64,000 nt of DNA. Origin: FEB-25 sp963822175. GTDB lineage: Bacteria; Chloroflexota; Anaerolineae; Anaerolineales; UBA4823. Numbering within the stretch: the first letter of the stretch is position 1; every line of letters starts with the position of its first letter. A program made the position numbers and the translations under genes. Location of the stretch: positions 186,001 to 250,000 of the forward strand of contig CAWGGJ010000007.1 of assembly GCA_963822175.1 (NCBI GenBank), written 5' to 3'. A model generated the notes under the pieces. That model had not been told where the DNA came from, ran no database searches, and saw only the letters and a list, made by a program, of their open reading frames with translations. Of the stretch, positions 44,199 to 52,775 are shown one piece after another.

Positions 44199-45161
44199 AT
44201 GTATATCATTCTAACTGGCTCCGTGGCTTTTGATTACCTGATGACCTTTCCCGGTTATTTCCGGGATCACATCCTGCCAGATAAGCTGGATTCGATCAGC
44301 CTGTCCTTCCTGGTTGATTCTTTTAGCAAGCGTCGTGGTGGCATCGCACCAAATATTGCCTACACCATGGCCCTGCTGGGAGAAAAACCACACGTGATGG
44401 CAACAGTGGGCGAGGACTTTGGGGAGTATCGCAGCTGGCTGGAAGGCAATGGGGTCGATACTTCGATGATGAAGGTCATCCCCGGGGTGGTCACGGCCTC
44501 CTTCTTCTGCAACACCGACCGCTCAAATAACCAGATTGCCAGCTTCTTCCCTGGTGCCATGGGCTACGCCACACAGCTATCCTTCAGGCAATGGGAAGGT
44601 GAAAAACCAGACCTGGTCGTCATCTCACCCAATGACCCTGAAGCCATGAAACAGTACATGGTTGAGTGCCGGGAATTGGGAATTCCCTACCTGTACGACC
44701 CGAGCCAACAGATCGTCCGCCTGACGGGTGATGAGCTACGGAAGGGGATCGAGGGCGGCCTGGCGCTTTTTGTCAATGACTATGAGTTTGGGCTGGTCCA
44801 GAAAATGACTGGTATGTCTCAGATGGATATGCTACAAACGCTTAAGTTCGTGGTAGTGACATGCGGGAGGCACGGATCGATCGTTTACTCAGCGGAACAG
44901 GAATTTCACATCCCTGTCGTGAAGCCAGAGCCGATCGTTGAACCGACAGGTGTGGGTGATGCTTATCGCGGCGGCTTCCTGGCCGGATATTGCCATAACC
45001 TTGACCTGGAAACCTGTGCCCGAATGGGGACGCTGGCAGCAACCTATTGCCTGGAACAAGAAGGCACGCAGGGTCATTCATACACACGCAGTGAGTTCAT
45101 TGAACGTTTCAGAATGCACTTCGATGATCATGGGCAGCTTAACAGGCTGCTGGAAAAATAA
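44199..45161 (+). CDS. PfkB-family kinase, probable adenosine kinase
   Basis: 320 residues from the ATG at 44199 (GTG 44184 also open); AGGA lies before it. Motif 1 region RRGGIAPNIAYTMALLG and the C-terminal PfkB motif PTGVGDAYRGGF, with the catalytic Asp in GVGDAY, are clear. Substrate cannot be read from sequence, but the next gene, 38 bases on, is S-adenosylhomocysteinase, whose product adenosine would be phosphorylated to AMP by an adenosine kinase, making that the best guess. Confidence 0.87.
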   Translation: MYIILTGSVAFDYLMTFPGYFRDHILPDKLDSISLSFLVDSFSKRRGGIAPNIAYTMALLGEKPHVMATVGEDFGEYRSWLEGNGVDTSMMKVIPGVVTASFFCNTDRSNNQIASFFPGAMGYATQLSFRQWEGEKPDLVVISPNDPEAMKQYMVECRELGIPYLYDPSQQIVRLTGDELRKGIEGGLALFVNDYEFGLVQKMTGMSQMDMLQTLKFVVVTCGRHGSIVYSAEQEFHIPVVKPEPIVEPTGVGDAYRGGFLAGYCHNLDLETCARMGTLAATYCLEQEGTQGHSYTRSEFIERFRMHFDDHGQLNRLLEK

Positions 45162-45199
45162 ATCAGTAATAATTACGTTAGAGAAACCGGGAGCTTGAC

Positions 45200-46459
45200 A
45201 TGGAAAATTACGATATTAAAGATTCAAAACTGGCTGAAGGTGGACGCAGACGGGTGGACTGGGCTGAACGCGAAATGCCTGTCCTGCGCCTGATCCGTGA
45301 GCGCTTTGCTAAAGAACGCCCACTGAAAGGCATTCGGATGTCTGCCTGCCTGCACGTAACCACAGAGACTGCCAACCTGGCACAGACACTTCATTTGGGA
45401 GGCGCCGACCTGGTGCTGACAGCCTCAAACCCGCTCTCCACCCAGGATGACGTGGCAGCAGCGTTGGTCAATATTTATGAGATACCCACCTTTGCCATCA
45501 AGGGCGAGGACAATGTCACCTATTACAAGCACATACAAGCTGCCCTGGATCATGCCCCCCACATCACCATGGATGACGGCGCCGATCTGGTCAGCACATT
45601 ACACAAGGAACGGCGTGAGCTGCTCAAGAACGTGGTAGGTGGAACTGAAGAAACCACCACGGGAGTGATACGCCTGCGAGCCATGGCAGCGGATGGAGCA
45701 CTGACTTTCCCGGTCATCGCAGTGAACGATGCCCAAACCAAGCATTTCTTTGACAACCGATATGGGACGGGACAATCCACCATTGATGGCATCATCCGTG
45801 CCACCAACGTCCTGCTGGCAGGCAAAGTATTCGTCATTGCAGGATATGGCTGGTGCGGCAGAGGACTGGCCATGCGCGCCCGCGGCATGGGTTCCAATGT
45901 GGTTATCACTGAAGTGGACCCATTGCCTGCCCTGGAAGCAGTGATGGACGGTTTCAGGGTGCTGGAGATGAGTGAAGCTGCAAAAATTGGGGATATCTTC
46001 GTGACCGTCACGGGCGACCTGAACGTAATCGATAAGAAGCATTTTGAGATGATGAAAGATGGTGCCATCATTGCCAATTCCGGTCACTTCAATGTCGAGA
46101 TCAACATCCCTGCTCTTGAAAAAATGAGTAAAGAGAAGCGCCTGGTCCGTCCATTTGTGGACCAATACGTATTGGAGGATGACCGTCGCATCAACCTGCT
46201 GGGGGAGGGGCGATTGATCAACCTTGCAGCTGCTGAAGGTCACCCTGCCAGCGTCATGGATATGTCGTTTGCCAACCAGGCACTGAGTGTCGAATACATG
46301 GTCAAGAATGCAGATAAGCTGGAAAAGAAGGTTTACGGTGTTCCTGATGAGATCGACAGGGAGATCGCCCGGCTCAAACTGGATGCCATGGGTGTGAACA
46401 TCGACGTGCTTACACCCGAGCAGACCAAATACCTAAATTCGTGGGAAGAAGGCACTTAA
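45200..46459 (+). CDS. ahcY: S-adenosylhomocysteinase
   Basis: 419 residues, the short bacterial/archaeal size class. Hydrolyses S-adenosylhomocysteine to homocysteine and adenosine, using bound NAD+. Seen: CLHVTTETANLAQTL (substrate site), NDAQTKHFFDNRYGTGQS (Lys/Asp catalytic region), the NAD+ loop AGYGWCGRG and the C-terminal end. Follows the PfkB kinase in the same direction, so probably one transcript. No SAH riboswitch seen upstream. Confidence 0.96.
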   Translation: MENYDIKDSKLAEGGRRRVDWAEREMPVLRLIRERFAKERPLKGIRMSACLHVTTETANLAQTLHLGGADLVLTASNPLSTQDDVAAALVNIYEIPTFAIKGEDNVTYYKHIQAALDHAPHITMDDGADLVSTLHKERRELLKNVVGGTEETTTGVIRLRAMAADGALTFPVIAVNDAQTKHFFDNRYGTGQSTIDGIIRATNVLLAGKVFVIAGYGWCGRGLAMRARGMGSNVVITEVDPLPALEAVMDGFRVLEMSEAAKIGDIFVTVTGDLNVIDKKHFEMMKDGAIIANSGHFNVEINIPALEKMSKEKRLVRPFVDQYVLEDDRRINLLGEGRLINLAAAEGHPASVMDMSFANQALSVEYMVKNADKLEKKVYGVPDEIDREIARLKLDAMGVNIDVLTPEQTKYLNSWEEGT

Positions 46460-46513
46460 TTCCCAAAACAATATCAAATCGATTACAGGAAATTGATGGC
46501 GTGAGAAAGCCGC

Positions 46514-47104
46514 ATGAAGGTTGAACCGGTTACTCTAACAGGGAAATTTGTGCGGCTTGAACCACTCTCTGAGGCGCACGTGCCCGACCTGGCAAAAGTA
46601 GGCTTGGAGCCGGAAATCTGGCGATTTATGCGCTACGGCAAGGTTGAGACAGAGGCAGATTTAGGTGCCTGGGTGCGAGAACTGCTCGACTTACAAGCCC
46701 AGGGCACTGACCTGCCATTTACGGTGATCCATCAAGCCTCAGGAAATGCCATCGGATGTACACGCTACCTGAATATCGATCCTCCCAACCGTTCACTCGA
46801 GATCGGCGGTACCTGGTACGGATTAGAGTACCAGGGCACTCTGGTAAATACCGAGTGCAAATACCTGCTGATTAAATATGCCTTTGAAAAGTTGGATTGC
46901 GTCCGGGTGTGGTTCAAAGCTGATGCAAGAAATCTCCGCTCACAGCGTGCATTAGAGCGTATAGGGGCAGTTAAGGAAGGGGTGCTGCGCAATCATATGA
47001 TCCTGCCGGATGGATACGTGCGGGATTCGGTGGTTTACAGCCTTTTACCTGATGAGTGGCCTCAGGTGAAGCAAAAATTGGAGGCAGAATTATCCAGGGG
47101 ATAA
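46514..47104 (+). CDS. GNAT-family acetyltransferase (RimJ/RimL type)
   Basis: 196 residues. LTGKFVRLEPLSEAHVPDLA at the start, WYGLEYQGTLVNTECKYLL at the acetyl-CoA loop and ADARNLRSQRALERIGAVKE (the Arg/Asn-x-S motif of the RimJ/RimL group) are diagnostic. Acceptor unknown. Weak ribosome site (GAGAAAG). Confidence 0.88.
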   Translation: MKVEPVTLTGKFVRLEPLSEAHVPDLAKVGLEPEIWRFMRYGKVETEADLGAWVRELLDLQAQGTDLPFTVIHQASGNAIGCTRYLNIDPPNRSLEIGGTWYGLEYQGTLVNTECKYLLIKYAFEKLDCVRVWFKADARNLRSQRALERIGAVKEGVLRNHMILPDGYVRDSVVYSLLPDEWPQVKQKLEAELSRG

Positions 47105-47213
47105 ACTATAATTTCAATGCCATTGTTTGAAACAGATAATCGCTCTATATGCCTGCTTTACAGAATCCAAACCTACATGCTACAATGAAAAACCTATCGA
47201 TGATATTATTTTT

Positions 47214-47235
47214 TATAGATGGCCTTCCATCTATA
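47214..47235. promoter_or_regulatory. Palindrome upstream of RNase J
   Basis: TATAGATGG-CCTT-CCATCTATA, 9-bp perfect arms. A TATAAA -10-like box begins one base later (47236-47241), 20 bases before the ATG. Could be an operator or an RNA hairpin. Confidence 0.45.
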
Positions 47236-47260
47236 TATAAAATGCTAGAGAAAAAACAAA

Positions 47261-48916
47261 ATGAGTGATAAAAAACTTCGCATCGTCCCCCTGGGCGGAT
47301 TGGGAGAAGTCGGCAAGAACATGATGGCAATCGAATACGGTGAGGATATCCTCGTCATCGATGCCGGGCTGATGTTTCCCGAAAACGATATGCTGGGGAT
47401 CGACTACATCATCCCTGATTTCCAATACCTGCTGGATAGACCAAAAAATGTATGCGGTATCATCATCACCCACGGTCACGAAGACCATACGGGTGCCATC
47501 CATCACCTATTGGAACAGATTAAAGCCCCGCTTTATGCCACTCCGCTTACGCGTGGTTTGGTGGAGGCCAAACTCTCACGCGGCGGCCTGCTCAGCCAGG
47601 TAAATATGAACACGGTTCAAGCTGGTGAAATGGTGCAGGTCGGCCCATTCAAGGTCGAATTCTATCATGTATGCCACTCCATACCTGATGGGGTTGGATT
47701 AGGCATCGATACGCCTGAAGGACTGGTGATCCACTCGGGTGACTTTAAATTTGACCACACCCCCGTTGATAGCTGGCCGACAGATTATGCCAAGCTGGGT
47801 GAATTCTCCGGGCGGGGTGTGTTGTTGCTCATGTCAGACTCAACCAACGCGGATAAACGTGGTTGGACACCCTCGGAAAGGGTGATCGAGCCAGCCCTGG
47901 ACCAGGTTTTCCGCACAGCACAAGGACGCATCATCGTGGCGACCTTTGCTTCGGTCATCTCACGTATGCAACAGGTGGCAAATATCGCCATCAATCATCA
48001 GCGACGGATGGCATTTGTGGGCACCAGTATGAACGAAAATGCCCGCATCTCACGCAAGCTTGGTTACCTCGATATTCCAGATAACCTTCTGGTCAGCGTT
48101 GAGCAAGCGCTTAAAATGAAACCGAATGAAGTGGTGCTCATGTGTACTGGTTCCCAGGGTGAGCCGTCGTCGATCTTGGGACGTTTATCCACGGGCACCA
48201 ACCGGCAGTTCGACCTCCAGGCAGGAGATACCGTGGTGCTCTCATCGCATCCGATCCCAGGCAATGAAGAGAGCGTCCACCGCACGATCAACCGCCTTTT
48301 CAGGCGCGGTGCAGAAGTCATCTATGATGCCATTGCCCCGGTACACGTATCCGGGCATGCCAGCCAGGAGGAAGAAAAACTACTGATCAACCTGGTGAGG
48401 CCCAAGCATTTCATCCCCATCCACGGAGAGCTACGCCACCTGCACCAGCATGCTGGCCTGGCACGTGAGCTGGGTATCCCAGCTGAACGCGTGGCGACGA
48501 TCGAGAATGGTCATGCCATCGAGTTTAATAATGGAATCATGAAGATGGGTGAACGTGTACCAGGCGGGTATGTGTTCGTGGATGGTGCCGGGGTTGGCGA
48601 TATCGGCCCCAGCGTGGTGAGGGAGCGGGAAGCCCTGGCACGCGATGGAATTGTGCTGGTGAACCTGACCATTGACCCCAATACAAATCAACTGCGAGAA
48701 GAACCGGAGATCATCACACGCGGCTTCATCATTATCCGTGATGCTGATGAGCTGATGGCTGGGATGAACAAGCTGATCCGCGAGACAGTCCGGCGAAGCA
48801 ATGGCGACCTGAAGGAAGACCTGCGTAATACGCTGATGAGTTATATCTATAATGAAACCAAACGCCGGCCGATGATATTCATCTCATTGAGCCGGGAGCA
48901 AACAAAAAACGGGTAA
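47261..48916 (+). CDS. rnj: Ribonuclease J
   Basis: 551 residues, normal length. Metallo-beta-lactamase/beta-CASP nuclease that degrades and processes RNA. Motifs: VIDAGLMFP, HGHEDHTGAIHHLL (zinc site), HSGDFKFD, VGTSMNENARISRKLGY (beta-CASP A) and HVSGHASQEEEKLL (C-terminal His motif). The ATG is the only one fitting; ribosome site weak (GAGA). The stop codon is already inside the terminator. Confidence 0.95.
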   Translation: MSDKKLRIVPLGGLGEVGKNMMAIEYGEDILVIDAGLMFPENDMLGIDYIIPDFQYLLDRPKNVCGIIITHGHEDHTGAIHHLLEQIKAPLYATPLTRGLVEAKLSRGGLLSQVNMNTVQAGEMVQVGPFKVEFYHVCHSIPDGVGLGIDTPEGLVIHSGDFKFDHTPVDSWPTDYAKLGEFSGRGVLLLMSDSTNADKRGWTPSERVIEPALDQVFRTAQGRIIVATFASVISRMQQVANIAINHQRRMAFVGTSMNENARISRKLGYLDIPDNLLVSVEQALKMKPNEVVLMCTGSQGEPSSILGRLSTGTNRQFDLQAGDTVVLSSHPIPGNEESVHRTINRLFRRGAEVIYDAIAPVHVSGHASQEEEKLLINLVRPKHFIPIHGELRHLHQHAGLARELGIPAERVATIENGHAIEFNNGIMKMGERVPGGYVFVDGAGVGDIGPSVVREREALARDGIVLVNLTIDPNTNQLREEPEIITRGFIIIRDADELMAGMNKLIRETVRRSNGDLKEDLRNTLMSYIYNETKRRPMIFISLSREQTKNG

Positions 48917-48935
48917 AAAACACCCGTTTTTTTTT
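48905..48935. terminator. Bidirectional terminator between rnj and the Nramp-like gene
   Basis: AAAACGGGT...ACCCGTTTT, with T9 after it and A6 before it; contains the rnj stop TAA. Works for both converging genes. Confidence 0.88.
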
Positions 48936-48953
48936 GGACAGCTTGAAAGAAAA

Positions 48954-50204
48954 TCACACTGGAAGAAATGTAACCACGATAAGGATCGAGGCAAGGATAA
49001 TCAATGCAATCACAGTTATCCATGCCAGGATATTAAATATTCGTCCATTGATGAATTTCCCCATCAAGCGCCTGTCATTGATCAATACCAGCATAAGAAC
49101 CAGGATGACCGGCAAGAGCACACCATTGAATGTCTGGCTGATCAGCATTGCCTTGATCAGGGATTGAATCGGCAGCAGGATTATGGCCGCACCCAGGACG
49201 ATCAGGGTTGTGTAAATAGCAAAGAAAATGGGGGCATCTTTTAAATCACGCTGAACGCTGTTTTCCCATCCAAATGCCTCGCATACGGTATAAGAGGTGG
49301 AGAGAGGCAATATGGCAGCAGAAAAAAGCGAGGCGTTCAACAATCCCAGGGCAAACAGGGTAGAAGCATATTTTCCAGCCAGGGGGCCAAGTGCCAGTGC
49401 AGCATCTTTGGCTGAATTGATGGTTAATCCGCTCTTGTAAATTGTGCTGGCACAGGCAATGGTGATGAACGAGGCCACAACGACCGCAAACAGGGAGCCA
49501 ACCACCACGTCCACTCGTTCGTAGGCATAATCCTTGACTTGAATACCCTTATCCACAATGGATGATTGCTGGTAGAACTGCATCCAGGGGGCAATCGTTG
49601 TACCAATGATGGTCACAAAGATGGTTACATACGCGATGTCAAAATGGAAGCTGGGGGTGGCGAATGCAGTCGTCACTTCTGACCAACTGGGAGCGGCAAG
49701 TACACCTGAGGCAATATAAGCCAGATAAATCGCACTGGCAACCAGAAAAATCCGTTCAACGGTCTTATAATTCCCCTTTACAATTAAAAACCACACGGCG
49801 ACCGCCGCAATGGGGACGGAGATATACTTGCTAACCCCAAATATCTCCATACTTGCGGCGACACCGGCAAATTCGCTGACCGTGTTGGCCAGATTGACAA
49901 ATAATAATAAGGCCAGGATTATTGCAGTCACCCTGACGCCCATACGCTCGCGAATTAAGTCAGCCAATCCCTTTCCAGTAACCACCCCCAACCGGGCGCT
50001 CATCTCCTGGACAATGATTAAAGCTACGGCCACCAACGGCATCATCCACAGCAACGAATAACCATAATGAGCTCCTGCCACAGAATATGTGGTAATTCCT
50101 CCTGCATCATTATCGACATTGGCAGTAATAATGCCCGGTCCCACAACGGCCAGCAGGATGGCTATTCGTGTCCGGAAAGGTTTCAAGCGTTGCCAAATAT
50201 TCAT
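48954..50204 (-). CDS. Nramp/SLC11-like divalent-metal transporter lacking the canonical metal-site Met
   Basis: 416 residues from the ATG at 50204 (AAAGGG 8 bases upstream; GTG at 50213 also open). Eleven predicted membrane helices. In helix 1 the Nramp DPGN motif reads DAGG (residues 33-36): Asp kept, Asn lost. In helix 6, GTTIAPWMQFYQ aligns with the canonical GATVMPHNIYLH: Met is Ala, His is Trp. Nramp-related Mg2+ transporters are known to lack that Met, which excludes Mg2+ in true Nramps. Together with the MgtE-like protein 58 bases upstream, this suggests Mg2+ uptake and not Mn2+/Fe2+. Substrate is inference. Confidence 0.85.
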   Translation of the reverse strand: MNIWQRLKPFRTRIAILLAVVGPGIITANVDNDAGGITTYSVAGAHYGYSLLWMMPLVAVALIIVQEMSARLGVVTGKGLADLIRERMGVRVTAIILALLLFVNLANTVSEFAGVAASMEIFGVSKYISVPIAAVAVWFLIVKGNYKTVERIFLVASAIYLAYIASGVLAAPSWSEVTTAFATPSFHFDIAYVTIFVTIIGTTIAPWMQFYQQSSIVDKGIQVKDYAYERVDVVVGSLFAVVVASFITIACASTIYKSGLTINSAKDAALALGPLAGKYASTLFALGLLNASLFSAAILPLSTSYTVCEAFGWENSVQRDLKDAPIFFAIYTTLIVLGAAIILLPIQSLIKAMLISQTFNGVLLPVILVLMLVLINDRRLMGKFINGRIFNILAWITVIALIILASILIVVTFLPV

Positions 50205-50271
50205 GATCATCACCCTTTAGATAATGATTGATTTTCTCTGGCATGGAAATGCCAGGAGTTAAGCTCCATGA

Positions 50272-51528
50272 CTATTGATAAAAACGTGGCAGGCGTTTCT
50301 TCCAGGCAGTAGGAATGATCTTATCAAGGGCATCATCTGCGGTGACGATGCCGTGCAAACGATTTTGTTCATCAACCACGGGAACTGCCAGGAGGTTATA
50401 CTTGGAAACCACCTGGGCACAATCTTCCTGGCTATCGGTTAAATCAACGGTGACCACCCGCTTTTCCATGAAATCAGTGACCAGGGCGCTTGGCTGAGCT
50501 AATACCAGTTGACGAAGAGAAAAAACCCCCAGCAGGTGTTCTTCCTCATCTCCCACGTAAATATAATAGATCGTCTCGGCGTCTGGGGCTGTCTCACGCA
50601 ATCGTTCGATCACCTGCGCAGCATTAAAATTTGATGGGACGATGAAATATTCGGTATTCATGATGCCACCTGCAGTGTCTTCATCATAAGTCAGCAGCTT
50701 GCGGACATCTTCCGCTTCATCATCCTCCATCAGCTCGAGCAGCTCATGCTTGCGGTCTTGAGGCAGCTCAGCCAGCAAGTCTGCGGCTTCATCCGGCGCC
50801 ATTTCTTCCAAAACATCCGCAACCCGGTCATCCGACATGCGTTCGATCAAGCTGACCTGAAAATCAGGCTCGACCTCTTCAAGGGTATCTGCAAGGGTTT
50901 CAATATCCAGGGTTTCAAGGATTTTGCTACCTTCCTGGCGGGTCAGGTCACTCAAGATCTCAGCCAGGTCAGCAGGATGTAAATCGGCCATCCTCGAGGT
51001 TGGAACTTTCAATCGCATGGGCTGGTCACCTGACAAAAGCTCAATATTGTCCCAGGATATGATCGATGGCAGCTCAGAGGGGCGTGAGCGGGCAGACAGG
51101 CGATCAGCCAGGCTGCCCAACCCCAAGCGACGGATCAAACCTACTCCGCTGATATCCACATTGGCCACATATACACAATCATTCACGCGGGTTAACTCCA
51201 GGTCGTTGACCCGCACAACACGCATTCCGTCCGTATCGATAATCTGCTTATCCAACACATCCCTCACTAAATGCAGATCATCCTGCTGGGGGATGTATGG
51301 ATCGATTTCGGATAGTTTCTTTTTTAGTGGGATGGCAAGCGAGATCAATGCTGCCACATCGTCCATGGGGATAAAAACGGTATCCCCTTGATGCTTTACT
51401 TCGATAGCTACAAGCTGAGGGTGAGGCACATCTCCAAGGTGGGCAGCGAGCAAATCCTTAAGTTTACCTATTCTTTTTCCGTCTGCGTCAGCCACAGGCC
51501 TGCCGATAAATTCACTGGCGAATAACAT
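50272..51528 (-). CDS. Soluble PRC-MgtE_N-CBS protein, putative Mg2+ sensor
   Basis: 418 residues with no membrane helix. Two PRC-barrel-like domains (about 1-85, MLFASEFIGRPVADADGK; and 90-165, VLDKQIIDTDGMRVVRVNDL) are followed by a MgtE N-type superhelical domain (about 175-290: MADLHPADLAEIL, MAPDEAADLLAELPQD) and a CBS pair (about 295-410). In MgtE this cytosolic unit binds Mg2+ and closes the membrane channel; here the channel part is absent and the next gene encodes an Nramp-like transporter. It probably gates or senses for that partner. Start has a GGAGGTGCG ribosome site. Confidence 0.87.
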   Translation of the reverse strand: MLFASEFIGRPVADADGKRIGKLKDLLAAHLGDVPHPQLVAIEVKHQGDTVFIPMDDVAALISLAIPLKKKLSEIDPYIPQQDDLHLVRDVLDKQIIDTDGMRVVRVNDLELTRVNDCVYVANVDISGVGLIRRLGLGSLADRLSARSRPSELPSIISWDNIELLSGDQPMRLKVPTSRMADLHPADLAEILSDLTRQEGSKILETLDIETLADTLEEVEPDFQVSLIERMSDDRVADVLEEMAPDEAADLLAELPQDRKHELLELMEDDEAEDVRKLLTYDEDTAGGIMNTEYFIVPSNFNAAQVIERLRETAPDAETIYYIYVGDEEEHLLGVFSLRQLVLAQPSALVTDFMEKRVVTVDLTDSQEDCAQVVSKYNLLAVPVVDEQNRLHGIVTADDALDKIIPTAWKKRLPRFYQ

Positions 51529-51595
51529 GTCGCACCTCCAACTTAATGCAAAATCATTTCCACTTCAGCTGACATGGACAGGAGCAACCCAGGTT

Positions 51596-51642
51596 AAAAA
51601 AATATCCCGGAAGGCCTGGTTTTTTGTAAACCACTTCCGGGA
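51596..51642 (-). terminator. Leader terminator (attenuator) of the Mg2+-transport operon
   Basis: Minus strand: TCCCGGAAG pairs with CTTCCGGGA with an inner GGTTT/AAACC stem, followed by TATTTTTTT. It lies 68 bases before the ATG at 51528 and after the promoter at 51903-51875, so it interrupts the leader and not a gene end. Confidence 0.8.
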
Positions 51643-51668
51643 GGTTTATCTGAGGCGTTTAACCTTCC

Positions 51669-51830
51669 CTAATCTGCCTTCCTGTCACATGCAGGTAATA
51701 TTCCATACGTCAAAGCGCACGTTTCTGTGCGCCAGCTACCTGGAGGGTGGTCGTCATCATCGCTGAAGATGGTTTTCAGGGCAACTCCCAATGAGTCAGT
51801 ATTACTGAATAATGCACATTGATGGTTCAT
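51669..51830 (-). CDS. Candidate leader peptide with DDDDHPP stretch
   Basis: 53 codons starting at an ATG about 38 nt after the predicted transcription start and ending TAG at 51669. Residues 24-30 are DDDDHPP (51761-51741). Strings of Asp/Glu followed by Pro destabilise translating ribosomes when Mg2+ is low, the mechanism of the E. coli mgtA leader peptide MgtL. GGAAGG boxes overlap its end (51682-51677) and follow its stop (51668-51663). No Shine-Dalgarno sequence precedes the ATG, which is the main weakness. Confidence 0.4.
   Translation of the reverse strand: MNHQCALFSNTDSLGVALKTIFSDDDDHPPGSWRTETCALTYGILPACDRKAD
51715..51732 (-). promoter_or_regulatory. Leader hairpin GCGCAC-AGAAAC-GTGCGC
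   Basis: 6-bp perfect stem within the leader ORF, directly after the DDDDHPP codons. Confidence 0.5.
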
Positions 51831-51874
51831 ATTTAATGCAAAATATATATCTATTTTTAACAATAATGCGATAA

Positions 51875-51903
51875 AGTATAGCACCAGGGTTGAGTGACTG
51901 CAA
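51875..51903 (-). promoter_or_regulatory. Promoter of the Mg2+-transport operon
   Basis: Minus strand TTGCAG (51903-51898), 17-base spacer, TATACT (51880-51875). Start near 51868, giving a ~340-nt leader. Confidence 0.72.
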
Positions 51904-52008
51904 GAGGATAAAATATGCATATACTTATAGAATTCCTGAAATAGCCGGAACTTTTTGACAGAGTGTTCCGTCTTTAAAAAACAATAAATAAGTTACATGG
52001 AGGTAACA

Positions 52009-52722
52009 ATGCGTACTAAATTCGTAATACCCACAATCTTACTCATCGCAGCCTTTGTCTTAAGTTCCTGCAGTGCATCAGTCCAATTGGGACAGACACA
52101 ACCACGAACGCTCAATGTCACTGGTAATTCAGAAGTGGTCCTGACTCCAGACATTGCCTATGTATCCATCGGTGTTCACAGTGAGGCAGAGACTGCAAAA
52201 GCTGCAGTAGCAGCTAACAATTCCGCATCCCAGGCAGTCATCGATGCGATCAAAGGCCAGGGCGTTGACGCCAAGGATATCCAGACCACGAATTTCAGCG
52301 TCTACCAACAGCAAAAATTTAGCCCGACAGGCGAAGACCTGGGGTTATTCTTTATGGCTGACAACACAGTCTATGTAACCATGCGTGACATCTCTAAAAT
52401 CGGAGATATCCTGGACGCATCCATCAATGCTGGTGCTAACACCGTCTATGGCATCACCTTTGATGTGCAGGATAAGGAAGCTGCCATGGCAATGGGACGT
52501 GACCAGGCTATGGCCGATGCCAAGGCGCAAGCAGACCAGCTTTCCTCGGCAGCCGGAGTCACCCTGGGCGATGTGCAGAACATCAGCTATTACAGCAGCC
52601 CTCCATCCCCGATTTATTACGATACCAAGGCCGCTGGTGTTGGGGGTGGTGCAAGTGTACCCGTTTCACCCGGGCAGCTGACAATACCCGTATCAGTTAA
52701 CGTTACCTACGGGATCAAGTAA
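52009..52722 (+). CDS. SIMPL-domain (DUF541) lipoprotein
   Basis: 237 residues from the ATG at 52009, preceded by GGAGGTAAC (the ATG at 51997 would put that site inside the gene). Lipobox FVLSSCSAS. The SIMPL domain begins RTLNVTGNSEVVLTPDIAYV and continues to LTIPVSVNVTYGIK. These proteins form periplasmic/extracytoplasmic oligomers; function poorly known. Divergent from the Mg2+ operon, sharing its ~140-bp upstream region. Confidence 0.9.
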   Translation: MRTKFVIPTILLIAAFVLSSCSASVQLGQTQPRTLNVTGNSEVVLTPDIAYVSIGVHSEAETAKAAVAANNSASQAVIDAIKGQGVDAKDIQTTNFSVYQQQKFSPTGEDLGLFFMADNTVYVTMRDISKIGDILDASINAGANTVYGITFDVQDKEAAMAMGRDQAMADAKAQADQLSSAAGVTLGDVQNISYYSSPPSPIYYDTKAAGVGGGASVPVSPGQLTIPVSVNVTYGIK

Positions 52723-52741
52723 AGCCTATCGAACGAATAAC

Positions 52742-52761
52742 GGCGGGCTCAACACCCGCTG
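52742..52761 (+). terminator. Hairpin after the SIMPL gene
   Basis: GCGGG-CTCAACA-CCCGC, 20 bases after the stop. No T tract follows, so only a weak terminator candidate. Confidence 0.4.
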
Positions 52762-52775
52762 AATTCAAACTCGAC

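Noticed and set aside
45161..45200. SAH riboswitch before ahcY
   Set aside because: The gap is only 38 bases and contains none of the motif.
51528..51868. Known Mg2+ or Mn2+ riboswitch (M-box, yybP-ykoY) in the leader of the Mg2+ operon
   Set aside because: I looked for their conserved sequence pieces and did not see them; only the terminator and one small hairpin are clear.
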